NCBI RefSeq assembly: GCF_027571405.1
Contig: NZ_CP092969.1
Coordinates: 124,001 to 188,000, forward strand
Length of the DNA stretch: 64,000 nt
Direction of reading: 5' to 3'
Source: Methylocystis parvus OBBP
Lineage (GTDB): Bacteria; Pseudomonadota; Alphaproteobacteria; Rhizobiales; Beijerinckiaceae
The notes below the pieces were generated by a model. That model did not search any database and had not been told where the DNA came from. It saw nothing but the letters and a program-made list of their open reading frames with translations. The position numbers and the translations under genes are program-made. Positions 55,107 through 64,000 of this stretch are shown here, in pieces; position 1 is the stretch's first letter; each line of letters starts with the position of its first letter.

Positions 55107-58100
55107 ATGACCCCGTTTGACGTTCTGAATGAAGTAAAACGACGCAGCGCCGAGGCGGTTATTGCGCAGTCGGGACTCGCGCATGAGGGGGTCCGGCGGC
55201 ATTTGCGCGCCCTGCTTGGCGGCGACGATCCGGGGATCGGCGCCATGCTGCAGGAGCCGGTGCTCGAAGGCGCGCACCCGTTCGTCACCGTCGACGCGAC
55301 GATGGCGGCGTTGGCCGGTTCGCTTTTGAATGCCGACTTGGTGGCTGCACTGGACGGCCTGCCCGCAGAGCACGACTATCGCTTTCCCGGCACGCGCAGG
55401 CCGTTCCTTCACCAGGCCGAAGCCTGGCGGTTCCTTGCGGAACCCGAACCGCAGTCGGTGCTGGTCACCTCGGGTACAGGGTCGGGAAAAACCGAATGTT
55501 TCCTCTTTCCGATCCTGAGCGAGCTAGTCGCGCAGGCGCAGGGCCAACGCGAGCCGCTCGAAGGGGTGCAGGCGATCATGCTCTATCCCCTCAATGCATT
55601 GATCGAGAGCCAGCGCGAACGACTCTCCGCCTGGACGCAGCCATTCGGCGGAAGGGTTCGGTATTGCCTCTACAACGGAGATCTGCAGCGCGCCGCAAGG
55701 GAGTCCGAACGACGCCGCACGCCGGAAGAGGTCATCGACCGGGAGCGGCTGCGCGCCAACCCCCCGCCGCTGCTCGTCACCAACATCACCATGCTCGAAT
55801 ACATGCTGGTCCGCGCCGAGGACCGGCCGATCATCGACGCCTCGCAGGGCAAGCTGAAATGGATCGTTCTCGACGAAGCGCATTCGCTGGTTGGCGCGGC
55901 GGCGGCCGAGATCGCGCTGCTCCTTCGCCGGGTCCTGCTCGCTTTTTCCGTCAAGCCGGAGGAGGTCCGCTTCGTCGCCACCTCGGCGACCATCGGCTCG
56001 GGCGAGAATGTGCGTCAGCAGCTTCAGCGCTTCCTGGCCGACATTGCCGGGATTCCGGACGACCGCGTGCACGTCATCGAGGGGCGGCGCCGGATGCCAG
56101 GTCGGCCCGACGGCGCTCCCGGCCAGCCATCAGTCGATATCCGCGCCACGGATCCGGCCTTGCTCTATGACATTCTCGGCCGCGACCCGACGACATGGCG
56201 GCTCGTCGAGCGATTGTTCGATGGCAGCGTTCCGCTCGCGGACTTCGACGCGCCCGCAAGGACGTATGGTGTCAATGCGGCCGATCTCATCTTTGCGATG
56301 TCGCGCGCGGCGCGAAAGACGGCCGATAAGGACGAAGAACGCCTCGCGCCGATCCGGCTTCACGCCTTCGAGCGCGCCGTTCCCGGCATCTGGAGCTGCA
56401 TCAATCCGGAGTGCGCGCAAAGGCCGTCGGATTGGCCTTTTGGCGGCATTCTGCCGGACCGCGCCGATGGATGCCCGTCCTGCGGCGCTCCGGTCCTGGA
56501 GGTGGCAAGTTGCTTCGAATGCGGTGAGGTATTCATGGAGGGAATTGAGGCGGGTCCGCGCCTGTCGGCGCCGCTGCGCAACCCGCCACGGGACGAGTTC
56601 GCCTTCGACAGCGCGCGCGAGAACGATGGCGGGGCGGAGGATGCGGACGACGCCGGGGACGAACTGGCGCAACAGGATGAGGCCCCCGCCTGGGAGCGCC
56701 TTTTCGCGGCCAATCCGACGCCGGCCGCCCGCCCTTTCTGGCTCGACCGAAAGGCGGGCTGGCGCGTCGCCGATGCGCCAGCCGATGGCGGCGTGACGCT
56801 TCTGGCGGAGGAGCACAACGGACCGCGCGCTTGCCCGCATTGCAGCCCGGCGGGACGGAAAAGTCCCGAGCTGATCCGGTCGCTCCGGTTTGGCGCGCCG
56901 TTCATCCTCGGCAACGCGGCCCCGATCCTCCTCGAAGGCGTGGAGCTGGCGAAGGCGGGAGATAAGCTTCCTTCCGCAGGACGCCGACTGCTCTCTTTCA
57001 CGGACAGCCGCCAAGGCACGGCGCGCATGGCCGCCAAGCTTCAAATCGAATCGGAGCGCAATTTCGTGCGCTCCTTCGTTTACCACCAGGCCCAGGCGTC
57101 GATGTGCCCGCAGCCTGGGGCGGACCAGGAGGCTGAGAAGCTCAAAACTGAGATCCAGCAGCTTGAAGCGGCCTTTGCAGCGACCAAGCTGCCGGCGCTC
57201 GAAGGCATGCTTGCCGAAAAACGACGCGACCTCTTGAGTCTCGCATCAGGCAGCACCGACGGCATCGCGTGGCCCGAGCTGGTGAACCGGCTAGCGGGGC
57301 GGATCGAGGTTTCTGAGTGGATCAAGGGAGTTTGGGAGGCGCGCGACGAAGAGCTGTTCACTGACCAGTCCAAGCTCGCCGAATTCCTGCTGCTGCGGGA
57401 ATTCGCTCGCCGGCCGAAGCGTGCGAACTCGGCCGAGACGTTGGGCATCGCGCGTCTGCGTAACCCAAGTATCGACCGGCTCGGCGACTCCCAGCTTCCC
57501 GGTGCTTTCCGGCGCCGGGGCAGGACCCTTGACGATTGGCGAACCTATCTCGACGCGGTGCTGACTTGGTTCGTGCGCGCTAACGGCGCCATTGCCATCT
57601 CGTGGCAAATGCAGCACTGGGTGTCGTCCACGGCGAAATTGACGTCGCTCGTTGGCCCCGACGCTCAGACCGACCGCGACCCCAAACTGCGCGCGTGGCC
57701 GAACGGCTATTTTCGAGCCAATCGACAATCGCGTCCGGTCGCCTTCCTGCTCCAGGGCCTTGGACTCAATCTGGACGAGACGAGCGACCGGTCTGATCTC
57801 GACGAGTGTCTGCATGCGGCGTGGGCGCAGGTCCAGTCCACCCTCTCTGCGGATCCGGAACGGCGCGCGTTCGATTTCACTAAGACCTACGTCGCTCCCG
57901 TCACCGATGCGTTCTATTGCCCGGCGACGCGCCGCCTTCTTGACCGGGCGCCCTTCGGCCTTACACCCTACGGGCTCGAGGAGCAGGCCGAGGCTCGCCG
58001 GCGCGCCCTTCCGATCGACATGCCGCGGCATCCCGCCCCGATGCTGGGACTCATCGATCCCACCGATGCGCGGGGGGCGACCCACGCATGGATCGAAACT

Positions 58101-61100
58101 GACGTAGCGATCGTCAGTCTGAGAGATAAAGGGGCCTGGACGAATATTTCGGACCGCATCGCGCTTTTCGCCGATTATGCGCGCTCGGCCGAGCATTCGG
58201 CGCAGCAGGATAGCGGACGGCTGCGCCGCTATGAGCGCGAATTCAAGGCCGGCAAGATCAATATCCTCAACTGCTCCACCACGATGGAGATGGGCGTCGA
58301 CATCGGCTCGGTCTCTTCCGTGATGATGACCAACGTGCCGCCGTCGATCGCCAACTATCGGCAGCGTGTCGGCCGCGCCGGCCGTCGCGGTCAGGCCGTG
58401 GCGCTGGCTTTCACCTTCTGCAAGGACCGGCCACTTGACAGCGAGACCTTTCGCGATCCGCAGGCCTACTTACAGCGGACCCTCGCCGCGCCAAAGGTGA
58501 CGCTCAGTAGCCGGCCGATTGTGCAACGTCACGTCAACGCCTTCCTGCTCGGCAACTTCATGCGCGAGCGCGCCGGCGACGCGCTCAAGATGCAGATCGG
58601 CGCGTTTCTCGGCTGTCCAGCTGATCCGAAAGAAGCGCGCCCGCCCAAGGCGGAACGGCCTGTGGAGGGCTTCATCGAGTGGCTTGAGCGCCCGGCAACG
58701 GCAGGTGCCTACATGGACAGCCTCGCGACGCTGACGCGTCGCTCGATCCTGGACGGTGACCAGAGCTTGGTCGAGGATGCAAAGGGTGCCATCGCCGAGC
58801 TCGCGAGTGGCTTTGTCGCGGAATGGGAGGGGCTGGTCGCCCTTGCGAAGGACGAGGGTCTCCAAGACGCCCGCAAATCCAGGATGGCGGTCGAGCTTAG
58901 GCGCATGTGCGGGGAATTTCTGCTTGGCGGCCTTGCGGACCGCGGATTCCTTCCGGGTCACGGCTTTCCGACCGATGTCGTTTCGTTCATGCCCGGAAAG
59001 GAATTCCAGTCCCCGCAAGACGCCCCCCCGGAAGGCGCGCGCCAATTCCGGACCGTTGGGCCGCAGCGCTCACTCGATCTCGCGATCCGCGACTATGCAC
59101 CGGGATCAGAAGTCGTTCTCGACGGCCTCGTTCATAAATCGGCCGGCGTGACCTTGAATTGGAAACGCCCGGCGAACGAGGAGAACGTGGCCGAAGTCCA
59201 GAGCCTACGCTATCTCTGGCGCTGCGCGGCATGCGGCGCGAGCGACATCAAACGTGGCGGGCTTCCCGACTGCTGCCTGGTATGCGGTGCCGAGCGGCCC
59301 GCCAGCGAGGAGTTCCTCCGCCCCGCCGGCTTCTCGGTCGATCCCCGGGTCCGCGCGCATGCCGATACGGACACGCTCTCCTATGTTCCACCGGAGGATC
59401 CAGTCGTCTCCACGCGTGGTACGACGTGGCAGAGTCTGCCGCTGCCGGAGCTCGGACGTTACCGGTGCAGCCGGGAGGGCCTTGTCTACTATTCCAATCG
59501 CGGCGGGCCGGGCGGTTTCGGTTATGCGATCTGCCTGCAGTGTGGCCGAGCGGAAGCCGATAGCGACAATCGCGCGCTGTCGTTACCCCCGCCGGCGCTC
59601 GTCGACCACAAGCCGCTGCGTTACCGGAAGGGCCAGGAACTGTGTCCCGGCAACGACAAACCTTTCAGCATCAAGCGCAACCTCGCCCTCGGTCTGGAAA
59701 TCACGACCGACGTTTTCGAACTTCAGCCGCAGCACACGCTACGCCGGGCCGGCGCCAACGCGTTGGTGATCGCGTTGCGCGAGGCGCTCGCCCAGGAGCT
59801 CGGCGTCGAGGCTGATGAGATGGGCTTTGCGGTCGGTCAGAGCCAGAATGTGCTGGGTGCACCGGCCGTGTCCCTCTTCTTGTTCGATCGGGCCGCCGGC
59901 GGCGCTGGCTTCGCAGTGTCGTTTGAGCATCTGATGCGCCCGGTCATCCGCCGAGCCGAACAGATACTCGACTGCGAAACGCCCGGATGCGAAAAAGCCT
60001 GCGCGGCCTGTGTGCTAACCTCCGATGCGCCCGGCGGCAAGGATGAGCTCGACCGAACCGCGGCGCTCGCATTTCTTCGGGCACATCTGGTGCTCCCCGA
60101 AGAGCTTGGCCCCGACCATCGCTTCGTCGATGGCGCGAACCTTTCGCTCTCGCCGCTCGACGAGATCCACTTCGAGCTTCTTCGTTCCGCCGGCTCGATT
60201 TTGACCGTCTTTCTACCTGACCGAAGCAACCCTGCGGCCTTACAGGATTGGCTGCTCGCCGCACAACTTCTGGATTGGAGGAAGCGTGGTCACAATACGC
60301 GGCTGGCCCTCGCGCCAGCCCTTGTCACCACGCTTAGCCCTGCAGAGAAGCTTGGCCTTCGCGACTTCGCGCTACAGCACAATGTTGGGCTTGTCACAGC
60401 CGAGGCGCCTGTCTTTGCAAACGGAGCGCGCACGCTGGCGATGGTCCACACGGAAATGGGTTCCAGCCGCATCTGGGCGACGCGCGAGGCGGAGCCGCGC
60501 TTACCCGGGCCCGCTTGGGGACGTCCCATCAGCCACCCAATGGCCCGAGGAAGCGCCTCGATCGCCGTGCAATTCGCTGCTGTCGACCTCGACACGCTTC
60601 TTCCGCCGCCGGGGGCCCAGCTCATCCAGGTCGGTCCAGAACTCGATTGCGACCTTGCCACGTTTGGCACTCGCGCCTCCAAACTCATCGTAGAGCTGCT
60701 GACGAAGTGCGGCAGCTGGCCGAAAGCGGGCATCGTACAGGCTGTCTACCGAGACTCATATGTATCTTCGCCTCTGGTGGTGCGTCTGCTGATCGATACG
60801 ATGAAGCAAGTTTTCTCACAATCGGGTGCCACGGAGCCAACTCTCGTCATCGAGACCCGTCCGCCGCGTCAAAATGACTTGCGCGGGGATCCTTGGCAGG
60901 TTTGGCACGATTGGCGCGACGCCACCGATCAGAAAGCGGTCGTCGAATTGTTTGGGAAGCAGCGCGGCCTTCACGTTTCTCTACTTCAAAAGGATGTACC
61001 GCATGGCCGCTACCTCGATGTCGATTTCGCCGATGGAAGTGCTGCGACAATCGTGCTGGACCAAGGGTTCGGGGCTTGGGCGCCGCCCCGGCATGTTGCT

Positions 61101-61223
61101 GTTCGCTACGACTTCGGCGCCGATGTCGCAGCCCAAGCAAGGCGGCTGGCAACCGTGAACGCCATTCTTCGACGGTGCGGGATTGGCAAGACCTACCTCG
61201 TCGCGACATCGGGCAAGACGTAA
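55107..61223 (+). CDS. druE: DruE-like DEAD/DEAH helicase with DUF1998 domain
   Basis: A 2038-aa SF2 helicase. Motif I is VLVTSGTGSGKTECF (122-129), Ia LYPLNALIESQRER, Ib TNITMLEYMLVRAEDRP, II WIVLDEAHSLVG, III VATSATIGSG. Zinc-ribbon-like Cys clusters follow (CINPECA, CPSCGAPVLEVASCFECG). The second RecA domain has NCSTTMEMGVDIGSVSS and motif VI NYRQRVGRAGRRGQAVA. DUF1998 near the end has its four cysteines (DCETPGCEKACAACVLTSD), and a further C-terminal extension follows. This is the plan of DruE, the helicase common to all Druantia types, and of DrmB/DrmA-like proteins in DISARM. With the DruH-like gene it makes a complete type III system. Confidence 0.75.
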   Translation: MTPFDVLNEVKRRSAEAVIAQSGLAHEGVRRHLRALLGGDDPGIGAMLQEPVLEGAHPFVTVDATMAALAGSLLNADLVAALDGLPAEHDYRFPGTRRPFLHQAEAWRFLAEPEPQSVLVTSGTGSGKTECFLFPILSELVAQAQGQREPLEGVQAIMLYPLNALIESQRERLSAWTQPFGGRVRYCLYNGDLQRAARESERRRTPEEVIDRERLRANPPPLLVTNITMLEYMLVRAEDRPIIDASQGKLKWIVLDEAHSLVGAAAAEIALLLRRVLLAFSVKPEEVRFVATSATIGSGENVRQQLQRFLADIAGIPDDRVHVIEGRRRMPGRPDGAPGQPSVDIRATDPALLYDILGRDPTTWRLVERLFDGSVPLADFDAPARTYGVNAADLIFAMSRAARKTADKDEERLAPIRLHAFERAVPGIWSCINPECAQRPSDWPFGGILPDRADGCPSCGAPVLEVASCFECGEVFMEGIEAGPRLSAPLRNPPRDEFAFDSARENDGGAEDADDAGDELAQQDEAPAWERLFAANPTPAARPFWLDRKAGWRVADAPADGGVTLLAEEHNGPRACPHCSPAGRKSPELIRSLRFGAPFILGNAAPILLEGVELAKAGDKLPSAGRRLLSFTDSRQGTARMAAKLQIESERNFVRSFVYHQAQASMCPQPGADQEAEKLKTEIQQLEAAFAATKLPALEGMLAEKRRDLLSLASGSTDGIAWPELVNRLAGRIEVSEWIKGVWEARDEELFTDQSKLAEFLLLREFARRPKRANSAETLGIARLRNPSIDRLGDSQLPGAFRRRGRTLDDWRTYLDAVLTWFVRANGAIAISWQMQHWVSSTAKLTSLVGPDAQTDRDPKLRAWPNGYFRANRQSRPVAFLLQGLGLNLDETSDRSDLDECLHAAWAQVQSTLSADPERRAFDFTKTYVAPVTDAFYCPATRRLLDRAPFGLTPYGLEEQAEARRRALPIDMPRHPAPMLGLIDPTDARGATHAWIETDVAIVSLRDKGAWTNISDRIALFADYARSAEHSAQQDSGRLRRYEREFKAGKINILNCSTTMEMGVDIGSVSSVMMTNVPPSIANYRQRVGRAGRRGQAVALAFTFCKDRPLDSETFRDPQAYLQRTLAAPKVTLSSRPIVQRHVNAFLLGNFMRERAGDALKMQIGAFLGCPADPKEARPPKAERPVEGFIEWLERPATAGAYMDSLATLTRRSILDGDQSLVEDAKGAIAELASGFVAEWEGLVALAKDEGLQDARKSRMAVELRRMCGEFLLGGLADRGFLPGHGFPTDVVSFMPGKEFQSPQDAPPEGARQFRTVGPQRSLDLAIRDYAPGSEVVLDGLVHKSAGVTLNWKRPANEENVAEVQSLRYLWRCAACGASDIKRGGLPDCCLVCGAERPASEEFLRPAGFSVDPRVRAHADTDTLSYVPPEDPVVSTRGTTWQSLPLPELGRYRCSREGLVYYSNRGGPGGFGYAICLQCGRAEADSDNRALSLPPPALVDHKPLRYRKGQELCPGNDKPFSIKRNLALGLEITTDVFELQPQHTLRRAGANALVIALREALAQELGVEADEMGFAVGQSQNVLGAPAVSLFLFDRAAGGAGFAVSFEHLMRPVIRRAEQILDCETPGCEKACAACVLTSDAPGGKDELDRTAALAFLRAHLVLPEELGPDHRFVDGANLSLSPLDEIHFELLRSAGSILTVFLPDRSNPAALQDWLLAAQLLDWRKRGHNTRLALAPALVTTLSPAEKLGLRDFALQHNVGLVTAEAPVFANGARTLAMVHTEMGSSRIWATREAEPRLPGPAWGRPISHPMARGSASIAVQFAAVDLDTLLPPPGAQLIQVGPELDCDLATFGTRASKLIVELLTKCGSWPKAGIVQAVYRDSYVSSPLVVRLLIDTMKQVFSQSGATEPTLVIETRPPRQNDLRGDPWQVWHDWRDATDQKAVVELFGKQRGLHVSLLQKDVPHGRYLDVDFADGSAATIVLDQGFGAWAPPRHVAVRYDFGADVAAQARRLATVNAILRRCGIGKTYLVATSGKT

Positions 61224-61626
61224 GTTCAAGAACGGCCGTCGAGCTCGTCGGCACATGCCGTCGCTGCTGGTGTCAAGGACAAGCGGCATTGTACTCGAAA
61301 ATGCCGCGGTCGATCGAGGGGAGCATGCAAAGTCGTGGGGGTTGTCACGCTGCGAGCTGCTTTGACCACAACTTCCACAGACCAGGGTCCCCGTCGCAAT
61401 GCGCGTCCCACAGGTTCCCATCGACGCCAATCTACTGATCTCCTCGTTATTCTTCCTTTTGCAGTATCATCGACGCGCGCCATCGTAATCGAGTGTTTTC
61501 GGGGGCGCGAACTTGTTCGCATTCGGCGTCGCCCAAATGGATTTCTTCCCCGCGGCGCCGTAATTCTCTTCGCCGGCCGGTCTCCGCAAAGCTGCCTCCG
61601 ATCAAGTCGAATGGCGGCGCGGTAGC

Positions 61627-61843
61627 CGAGCGCATGCCGGTTTTGCTCCGCCCCGAGGAAGCCGAACGATGGCTCTCGATGGAAGGCGGCCCGGAGCTGT
61701 TGAAACCTGCGCCCGAGGATTTCCTTCGCTGGTGGCCAGTGTCCCGGCGGGTCAACGCGACCGGCAGGGCGGACGATTTGAGTCTAATCCAGCCGATCGG
61801 AACGAGCAGGGCGGGGAGCGAAGCCGCGGAGCTTCGACTATGA
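61627..61843 (+). pseudogene. SRAP (HMCES/YedK-type) peptidase C-terminal remnant
   Basis: The plus strand reads AERMPVLLRPEEAERWLSME then GGPELLKPAPEDFLRWWPVS and RRVNATGR, the conserved end of SRAP-domain proteins (RMPVIL..E....WL... PVS..VN). The catalytic N-terminus (Cys2) and the middle are missing. The preceding region (61224-61626) and the following one (61844-62124) show no other recognisable gene. Confidence 0.65.
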
Positions 61844-62124
61844 GGGATCTGCCCTTTTCGAAGGTCTACCAGCTTATCGAGCCAGGCTCAGTTGTGTTGC
61901 TGACGACGGCGCACAAGGGCAGGCGCCACGATCACCCTGGGCGTGGTCTGGCGCATCGCCAATAGCGCGGCTCTTTAAGACGCCGAACCCCTGAAAGGCT
62001 TAGGCGCCGTTCATGAAGGTCGTGATAAGGCTCGAGTTTGTGGGTCTTCCTGGCTCATCTGGATAATGCTATGAGTCTGGGGCCGCTCGGAAGACTCGCG
62101 AGTCCGAGGATCCCTGGACCCGCC

Positions 62125-62706
62125 CTAGCGAGTTATGAGCTTTTCGTCCTGCGTCGGCTCCACTCCCAACAGCTCCCACATTCCGATGCCCAGTCGTCTC
62201 GCAAGCTCGACGACAATGAGTAGCGACGGGTTCGAGTCCCCCCGTAACATCAGATACAATTGCGGCAGGGAGACTCCGATAATTTTCGCGAATTGCTCCT
62301 TATCCAATCCGCTCTCTGCGTATTTTCTCTTCACGATTATCGAAAGGTTTCTTGTCATCTGCTTCGCTGACAAGTTGCGACGATGCCCGAGTTGACAGTC
62401 CTCTAAGAGCTCGTAAAGAGGCGTTTTCAGCTTGGCGGAAATCTTTGCAAGCATCTCAATCGATGGGTTCGCGGCTCGACTGCGAATATAACGAAACTGG
62501 GAACCCGACATGCCAATCGACTCGGCAAATTCAGGCTTCGTCATTCCGCTCTTTTCCAAATACGCAATCAGGTTCTTCGCTAAGCGTTCCAAGTGTGGAG
62601 AGGCGAGCCGATCCTCCATCGAGTTTACCATTAATCGACGATGGTCACCTGTCGGCTTCTTCGTCTTCCGACCTCGAGCCTTCCCTTCCACCCGCCTTTT
62701 ATTCAT
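62125..62706 (-). CDS. XRE regulator with two tandem HTH domains
   Basis: A 193-aa protein with two Cro/C1-type domains. The first is KNLIAYLEKSGMTKPEFAES then IGMSGSQFRYIRSRAANPSI. The second is RNLSIIVKRKYAESGLDKEQ then FAKIIGVSLPQLYLMLRGDS. Each is followed by the usual LARRLGIGMWELL-type helix. The N-terminus is a basic tail (NKRRVEGKARGRKTKKPTG). It probably binds the AT-rich inverted repeat upstream (62797-62826). Its targets are unknown; it is read away from the defence island. Confidence 0.78.
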   Translation of the reverse strand: MNKRRVEGKARGRKTKKPTGDHRRLMVNSMEDRLASPHLERLAKNLIAYLEKSGMTKPEFAESIGMSGSQFRYIRSRAANPSIEMLAKISAKLKTPLYELLEDCQLGHRRNLSAKQMTRNLSIIVKRKYAESGLDKEQFAKIIGVSLPQLYLMLRGDSNPSLLIVVELARRLGIGMWELLGVEPTQDEKLITR

Positions 62707-62796
62707 GTGATCGCATAAGGTTAGATGACAGCCACGTGTCTATTAGCATCGGAGATTCCGGTGACGATGCCAAGGGGCAAAATCAGCGCGACTGCC

Positions 62797-62826
62797 AATT
62801 TATTAGAAAATGCTTGCCAATAAATT
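62797..62826. promoter_or_regulatory. inverted repeat upstream of the double-HTH gene
   Basis: Perfect 8-bp arms AATTTATT (62797-62804) and AATAAATT (62819-62826) with a 14-base loop. TGCCAAT also recurs as a direct repeat (62794-62800 and 62815-62821). Position about 90 bp upstream of the start at 62706 suits an operator. Confidence 0.45.
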
Positions 62827-62949
62827 AAGAATCCTAGCGGCGTCTAAGGCGCGCGGTAATCGCCCGACACACGTTCGTCGATCATCTTGCGAATAGCCTT
62901 CTCGTCTTCCGAGATGTATGGTGCACGGCACAGCCCGAGCAACTGCGCT

Positions 62950-63480
62950 TCAGTCCTCGTCATAAAAAATATCGGACGCGCGTAGCTCGCCGTCGACCCC
63001 TACGGACTTTTCCCAAATTTGGACCCCAATGTCGGACTCGTCCTCGAAACCATCGGCAAGGTAAAAGATCATCGGCCCGGCCCAGCTCTTGCGAGTTCGA
63101 CACTTCGCGATCGTGAAAATTGCCTGTTCCGTCTCATAGATCCCTCTGCACGGCTGGTCGGGATCCATGTCTTCGACGCCCTGCAAGTAGGCGTTCGCAA
63201 GTGACATTGACCAATGATGACGAACGATTAGCGAGCGATCGTCCGAGGGCGATAAGTGACGTAGGGGGACGGATCCCGTGACGGCGTTCTTGAGATTGAA
63301 GAGAGAAAAGTCACACGCGACAGGGGTCTCATCATGCCTGAAGCTTGGCGTTGCTGAGGACAGAGACACGTTCTTCCTGATAATTCGGTAGACCTGAGGA
63401 AAATAAATTTTTAGCGGTTCGCACCAAACTTCTCCCTGCCGAGCCACGCCGACGGGAAACGTAAACACCTGAACGCTCAT
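62950..63480 (-). CDS. hypothetical protein, 176 aa
   Basis: ATG at 63480 lies 10 bp after AGGGG and is preferred over the in-frame TTG at 63489. The product (MSVQVFTFPVGVARQGEVWC to SVGVDGELRASDIFYDED) is a mixed alpha/beta, acidic C-terminal protein with no motif that I recognise. No partner gene is adjacent; it follows the XRE gene on the same strand after a 240-bp gap. Confidence 0.5.
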   Translation of the reverse strand: MSVQVFTFPVGVARQGEVWCEPLKIYFPQVYRIIRKNVSLSSATPSFRHDETPVACDFSLFNLKNAVTGSVPLRHLSPSDDRSLIVRHHWSMSLANAYLQGVEDMDPDQPCRGIYETEQAIFTIAKCRTRKSWAGPMIFYLADGFEDESDIGVQIWEKSVGVDGELRASDIFYDED

Positions 63481-64000
63481 AAATGGCAACCCCTGACTTA
63501 AGGGAAAACTGGTTCTCCAGACTCACTAAAGCCAAGTTGCGGCTATTCCGCGGCGGGGGTCAGGCAGAAAATCTGCCAAAAGTTTATAAACCGGATGAGT
63601 GGCGCCCACCTTGGGCAGAATCGTCGCGCGATACGCCGCGACCCTTTTCACCTGCGTACACCACAGGTTCACATCCATTTGGCCCAAGCCGGAGGATTTT
63701 CTGATCCGGACGAGAAGTCTCCCGCACCCAACGCAAGTGGGCATCGCCGACGCCCAGCCCCACTGCAGAGTAAATAGCATACAGGTAAGTCGTCGGCTTT
63801 AGCCGCTCACGATAGCACGAACAAAAGCGCTCGCTCCGGACGTAAGCTCCCAAATTGGGCGTCCCTTCGGCCTGAGACCAGGTCAAACGAGAGTGGCCGC
63901 AATTTCCTAGGAGCGCAAAATATAATAAAATGGTATTTTTGGAAAACCGCGTCCCAGGCGCGCGGTGATAGCGGGGCGGCGGATGCCCTAAGGCGAAAAC
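63481..64000. other. no supported gene to the window edge
   Basis: Short open frames occur on both strands (for example 63483-63704 plus and 63526-63780 minus), but they compete with each other and lack ribosome sites or domains. The last 100 bp are AT-rich around 63915-63950 and then return to GC-rich sequence. Confidence 0.4.

Noticed and set aside
51632..61223. DISARM or BREX assignment
   Set aside because: No DrmMI/DrmMII or PglX methyltransferase, PglZ or BrxL-like protein is present; gene sizes and order fit Druantia type III better.
63483..63704. 73-codon plus-strand frame near the right edge
   Set aside because: No ribosome site, and a competing minus-strand frame of similar length covers the same bases.

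Overview
The window is high-GC bacterial DNA. Its gene families (IS6 and Tn3 elements, RelE/NadS, Bro antirepressor, DUF3761, a mandelate-type decarboxylase) suggest an alphaproteobacterium, possibly a Hyphomicrobiales/Methylocystis-like methylotroph. No rRNA, tRNA or housekeeping marker fixes the taxonomy, so this is an inference. Almost everything is accessory: toxin-antitoxin (TA) modules, insertion sequences, phage-like small genes, one catabolic-looking operon and a large defence island.

Layout. 1-3.8 kb: gene remnants, a PemK/MazF-Phd pair, a broken IS6 element, an AT-rich orphan gene and a RelE/NadS pair; two copies of an unusual stem-loop sit in this stretch. 4.0-7.2 kb: a Tn3-family element with an intact transposase and no resolvase, flanked by truncated genes (3843-3995 and a histidine kinase 3' half). 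8.0-14.9 kb: small secreted, membrane and phage-like genes. They include an XRE repressor facing an operon of tiny ATGA-overlapping genes, whose first gene is split by a second Tn3 element with a 5-bp target duplication. 15.0-22.5 kb: a minus-strand operon-like block (benzoylformate decarboxylase, GST, CocE/NonD hydrolase, tautomerase, pirin/cupin, rubredoxin, two NHLP/nitrile-hydratase-leader-like proteins), bracketed by two related hairpin repeats. 22.9-29.6 kb: a nuclease-like gene cut by an IS6 element, an ISAs1 element with a nonsense mutation, remnants of IS3, IS630 and a group II intron RT, a HAD hydrolase and a membrane protein.

29.7-61.2 kb is a defence island on the plus strand. It opens with a VapBC-like pair and a tyrosine integrase. 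It continues with a DUF6361 / phospholipase D / SNF2-helicase triad, a zinc-ribbon protein, an AddB-like Fe-S PD-(D/E)XK protein overlapping an AddA-like UvrD helicase-nuclease, and a 1.9-kresidue STAND-type NTPase overlapping a protein with a C-terminal HEPN-like RNxxxH motif. It ends with a DruH/DruE-like pair (Druantia type III). The last 25 bp region of the integrase gene is repeated at 51400-51424 (24/25 identical), exactly bracketing the DUF6361-to-HEPN block. That block therefore looks like one integrated cassette, with the Druantia pair lying outside it. The most interesting candidate for an undescribed system is the AddB-like / AddA-like / STAND / HEPN set (38.4-51.3 kb). 61.2-64.0 kb holds a SRAP remnant, a double-HTH regulator and one unrecognised gene.
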